This document shows, piece by piece, positions 6,148 to 8,366 of a DNA stretch of 8,366 nt. The stretch lies in the NCBI GenBank assembly GCA_964354445.1, contig CAYGZT010000012.1, forward strand, positions 1-8,366, in the 5' to 3' direction. A program made the translations under genes and the position numbers. The DNA is from CAYGZT01 sp964354445. GTDB lineage: Bacteria > Patescibacteriota > Minisyncoccia > UBA6257 > JAGOQP01. The notes beneath the pieces were generated by a model, which worked only from the letters and a program-made list of their open reading frames with translations, was not told the origin of the DNA and searched no databases. Position 1 is the stretch's first letter. Each line of letters starts with the position of its first letter.

Positions 6148-6155
6148 GACGTCAT
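6146..6155. promoter_or_regulatory. 10-bp palindrome ATGACGTCAT at the pilB promoter
   Basis: The perfect palindrome overlaps the end of the -10 box and covers the predicted start of transcription. That is a position typical of a repressor operator. It is short enough to arise by chance, and I know of no matching regulator in this kind of organism. Confidence 0.3.
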
Positions 6156-6162
6156 AGCGCGA

Positions 6163-6181
6163 GCGCAGCATTTTACTGCGC
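6163..6181 (+). promoter_or_regulatory. hairpin in the pilB leader
   Basis: GCGCAG (6163-6168) and CTGCGC (6176-6181) form a perfect 6-bp stem with a 7-base loop (CATTTTA). It ends 16 bases before the ATG, within the predicted 5' leader, where no Shine-Dalgarno is visible. It could stabilise the mRNA or affect ribosome access, but the function is unknown. Confidence 0.35.
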
Positions 6182-6197
6182 CTGTTGGTTGTATCCG

Positions 6198-7427
6198 ATG
6201 GTCAAACCTCTCAAAGATAAAATTGAACAGGAGCTGAAGAAAGGCGACAAGCTCTCGATTATCGACCTTGTCGACATGCTTATCGGGCATGCCTACAACG
6301 AGCGCGCTTCCGACATTCATATTGACCCGGAAGAAAAACAGGTAGTCGCCCGCCTGCGCATTGACGGCATACTCAACGATGCATTCGTGTTTCCCAAAGA
6401 CATTCAGCACGAGGTTGTAACCCGTATCAAAGTGCTTTCCGGACTTCGCACCGATGAGCACCAAGCGGCACAGGATGGGCGCTTTCGTCTCACCAATAAA
6501 GATGTCGGCAATATCGACATCCGCGTTTCTATAACGCCGACCTACTATGGGGAAAATGCAGTAATGCGTCTGTTGGTCGAAAAAGGGGAAGTGTTCACGC
6601 TGGAGATGTTGGGTCTTGCGGGACCCGACCGCGAAAAAATCGAGCGCGCCATCAAGAAACCGTACGGCATGATCCTTGCCACCGGGCCCACCGGCTCCGG
6701 AAAGACCACCACGCTCTACACTATTCTCAAAATTCTCAATACGCGGGAGATTTCCATTATCACCATTGAAGATCCTATCGAATATGCAATCGAAGGCATT
6801 GAGCAGATTCAGGTTAACACGCGCACCGGATTGACATTTGCCAACGGTCTGCGTTCCATTTTGCGGCAGGACCCCAACATCATCATGGTTGGAGAGATTC
6901 GCGACGAGGAAACTGCCGCTATCGCGATCAACGCGGCACTCACCGGACATTTACTGTTGTCTACGCTTCATACCAACGATGCCGCTACTACCTTACCGCG
7001 CTTGCTTGATATGGGGATAGAATCGTTCCTGATTGCGTCCACTGTTAACGTTGCCATCGGACAGCGTTTGGTGCGCAAGACATGCACTGCCTGCAAGATG
7101 AAGAAAGCCATCACCTCCGCTGAACTCAAGAACCTGCTGGAGGCGGTTCCGGGTTCAAGCAGGATTCTGGGAGGGAACCGGGAATTCTTCCAGGGCAAGG
7201 GGTGTGCGCAGTGCAACAACACCGGGTATCAGGGGCGCATCGGCATTAACGAGGTGATGGAGATTGACGATGAGCTTCGGCAAGCCATCGTACGACGCGC
7301 CGCCGCGACCGAAATCAAGACTATCGCGGTCAAAAACGGCATGACGACGATGATTGAAGACGGTCTTAAAAAGGCGATAGAAGGAATTACCACCCTTCAG
7401 GAAGTGCTTCGCGTCATCCATGAGTAG
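6198..7427 (+). CDS. pilB: type IV pilus assembly / type II secretion ATPase (PilB/GspE family)
   Basis: This is the cytoplasmic hexameric ATPase that drives pilin or pseudopilin assembly. Counting from the ATG at 6198 (409 residues), an N2-type domain begins with ASDIHIDP near 37-44. Walker A GPTGSGKTT is at 163-171. The Asp box IEDPIE is at 190-195. The Walker B region runs from LRQDPNIIMVGEIRDEE at about 222-238. The His box GHLLLSTLHT lies at about 250-259. Two CxxC pairs (C296/C299 and C336/C339) form the zinc-binding element typical of PilB/GspE and absent from PilT. The N1 domain that extends full-length PilB/GspE to 500-560 residues is missing, so the protein is PilT-sized with a PilB-type core. 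A TTG at 6189 is an alternative start in the same frame. No Shine-Dalgarno is visible. It overlaps pilC by 8 bases. Confidence 0.93.
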   Translation: MVKPLKDKIEQELKKGDKLSIIDLVDMLIGHAYNERASDIHIDPEEKQVVARLRIDGILNDAFVFPKDIQHEVVTRIKVLSGLRTDEHQAAQDGRFRLTNKDVGNIDIRVSITPTYYGENAVMRLLVEKGEVFTLEMLGLAGPDREKIERAIKKPYGMILATGPTGSGKTTTLYTILKILNTREISIITIEDPIEYAIEGIEQIQVNTRTGLTFANGLRSILRQDPNIIMVGEIRDEETAAIAINAALTGHLLLSTLHTNDAATTLPRLLDMGIESFLIASTVNVAIGQRLVRKTCTACKMKKAITSAELKNLLEAVPGSSRILGGNREFFQGKGCAQCNNTGYQGRIGINEVMEIDDELRQAIVRRAAATEIKTIAVKNGMTTMIEDGLKKAIEGITTLQEVLRVIHE

Positions 7428-8366
7428 CAACACCAAGGGCTCATCTCGTATGCTGCTTCGGGTTCCGATGCAGGAGCAGATTTTGTTTGCAAAGCACCTG
7501 TCGGTGATGATTCGCGCCGGCATGCCGCTACTGGACAGCATGCGGCTGATCCGCAAGCAGACCGGTTCCAAGTCTCTGGCAAAAATTCTGGACCAGCTGA
7601 TCTCAGACGTATCCAACGGTCAGTTTCTCTCGACGAGCATGGAACGGTACAAAAACGTCTTCGGAGATTTTACCGTCAATATTATCAGAGTGGGTGAAGC
7701 GGGAGGAATTTTGTACGAGAACCTCGAGTATCTTGCACAAGAGCTTAAGAAACGCCATGAGCTTAAACGGAGAGTAATCGGAGCCCTCATATACCCGGCC
7801 ATCGTGTTGATGGCGAGCTCCGGCATCATCGGGGTGCTGACCATCTATGTCTTTCCAAAAATTCTCCCCGTCTTTCAGAGTTTGCGGGTGACGCTTCCCT
7901 TGAGCACCAGAATTCTAATCGCAGCGTCTGGATTTCTGATCAACTGGGGATTTATGGTGGCGATCGTCGTTGTAGTCACCGTGATAGCGCTCTGGATTGC
8001 AATGGTGCGCATCAAGCTGTTGCGTTTTTTTGTACACCGCCTCCTGTTGGTCATCCCCATCGTTAAAAAAATATCCCGCAGTTACAACCTGACAAACTTC
8101 TGCCGCACGCTGGGGCTCCTTTTAAAGAGCGACATCAAGGTGGTTGAAGCGCTCTCCATCACTGCCGATACGCTTTCCAACGTAGTCTACCGGCGCCACG
8201 TGCGCGAAATCGGCTCACACGTAACCAAAGGAGAGGAAATATCCCAAAACCTTTCGTCGCGACCGGACCTGTTTCCCATTATGGTGTCCCAGATGGTGGC
8301 AATCGGCGAGAGTACCGGGAACTTGAGCGAATCGCTGCTCTACCTTGCCGATTTCTACGAAGACAA
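7420..8366 (+). CDS. pilC: type IV pilus / type II secretion platform protein PilC/GspF (partial, 3' end outside window)
   Basis: This is the inner-membrane platform protein on which PilB acts. The reading frame starts at ATG 7420 inside the end of pilB (ATGAGTAG) and stays open to the window edge, giving 315 codons. It shows the duplicated GspF fold. The first repeat includes FAKHLSVMIRAGMPLLDSM (23-41) and VGEAGGILYENLEYLAQEL (91-109). It is followed by hydrophobic segments at about 119-145 and 165-195. The second repeat includes FCRTLGLLLKSDIKVVEAL (227-245) and MVAIGESTGNLSESL. Judged from the family, only the last 40-50 residues with the final membrane helix should be missing. The N-terminus is short: the 60 or so residues that usually precede the first repeat are reduced to about 20. 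The 8-base overlap implies co-translation with pilB. An AGGAAG lies about 15 bases before the ATG, too far for a standard Shine-Dalgarno. Confidence 0.93.
   Translation, partial: MSSNTKGSSRMLLRVPMQEQILFAKHLSVMIRAGMPLLDSMRLIRKQTGSKSLAKILDQLISDVSNGQFLSTSMERYKNVFGDFTVNIIRVGEAGGILYENLEYLAQELKKRHELKRRVIGALIYPAIVLMASSGIIGVLTIYVFPKILPVFQSLRVTLPLSTRILIAASGFLINWGFMVAIVVVVTVIALWIAMVRIKLLRFFVHRLLLVIPIVKKISRSYNLTNFCRTLGLLLKSDIKVVEALSITADTLSNVVYRRHVREIGSHVTKGEEISQNLSSRPDLFPIMVSQMVAIGESTGNLSESLLYLADFYED

Noticed and set aside
5922..6950. Open frame of 342 codons on the minus strand across pilB
   Set aside because: It runs antisense through the terminator hairpin and the conserved PilB core. The product has no recognisable motif.

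Overview
The window looks like a gene-dense fragment of a bacterial chromosome, probably from a Candidate Phyla Radiation (Patescibacteria, Parcubacteria-like) organism. This rests on the gene types and architecture: N-terminally minimal type IV pilus ATPase and platform genes, a tRNA gene without an encoded CCA, very short intergenic gaps, overlapping genes, and a general lack of Shine-Dalgarno sequences. No marker gene here proves the taxonomy, so it is an inference of moderate strength. I see no insertion sequence, CRISPR array, phage gene or rRNA.

Layout. Bases 1-45 may hold the last codons of an upstream gene. Bases 68-1084 (+) encode an unrecognised 338-residue polytopic membrane protein. 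Bases 1153-2295 (+) encode DnaJ (Hsp40), followed after 12 bases by tRNA-Lys(TTT) at 2308-2380. Three genes on the opposite strand then form a tight operon, read from 5513 down to 2387. They encode an EamA/DMT-type transporter, a membrane-anchored clan GH-A-like glycosidase and a cytoplasmic family 1 glycosidase. Their junctions are ATGA and TAATG overlaps. A divergent promoter region (5514-5606) separates this operon from a small membrane/coiled-coil protein (5607-6026, +), which ends before a strong, bidirectional-looking terminator (6070-6109). The last block is the start of a type IV pilus or type II secretion-like operon: a PilB/GspE ATPase (6198-7427) overlapping by 8 bases a PilC/GspF platform protein that runs off the window end.

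How the genes work together. The minus-strand operon reads as a small carbohydrate-processing unit, with one hydrolase facing outside, one inside, and a multi-pass transporter. The substrate cannot be read from sequence. PilB and PilC would power and anchor pilus assembly or DNA uptake. DnaJ and tRNA-Lys are housekeeping genes. The most interesting signals are the glycosidase/transporter operon, with an unusual GH-A-like enzyme and a shortened GH1. Next are the paired N-terminal reductions in PilB and PilC, and the repeated placement of a TANNNT box 7-12 bases before start codons that lack a Shine-Dalgarno, which suggests leaderless or near-leaderless mRNAs. I found no clear evidence of a wholly new system.
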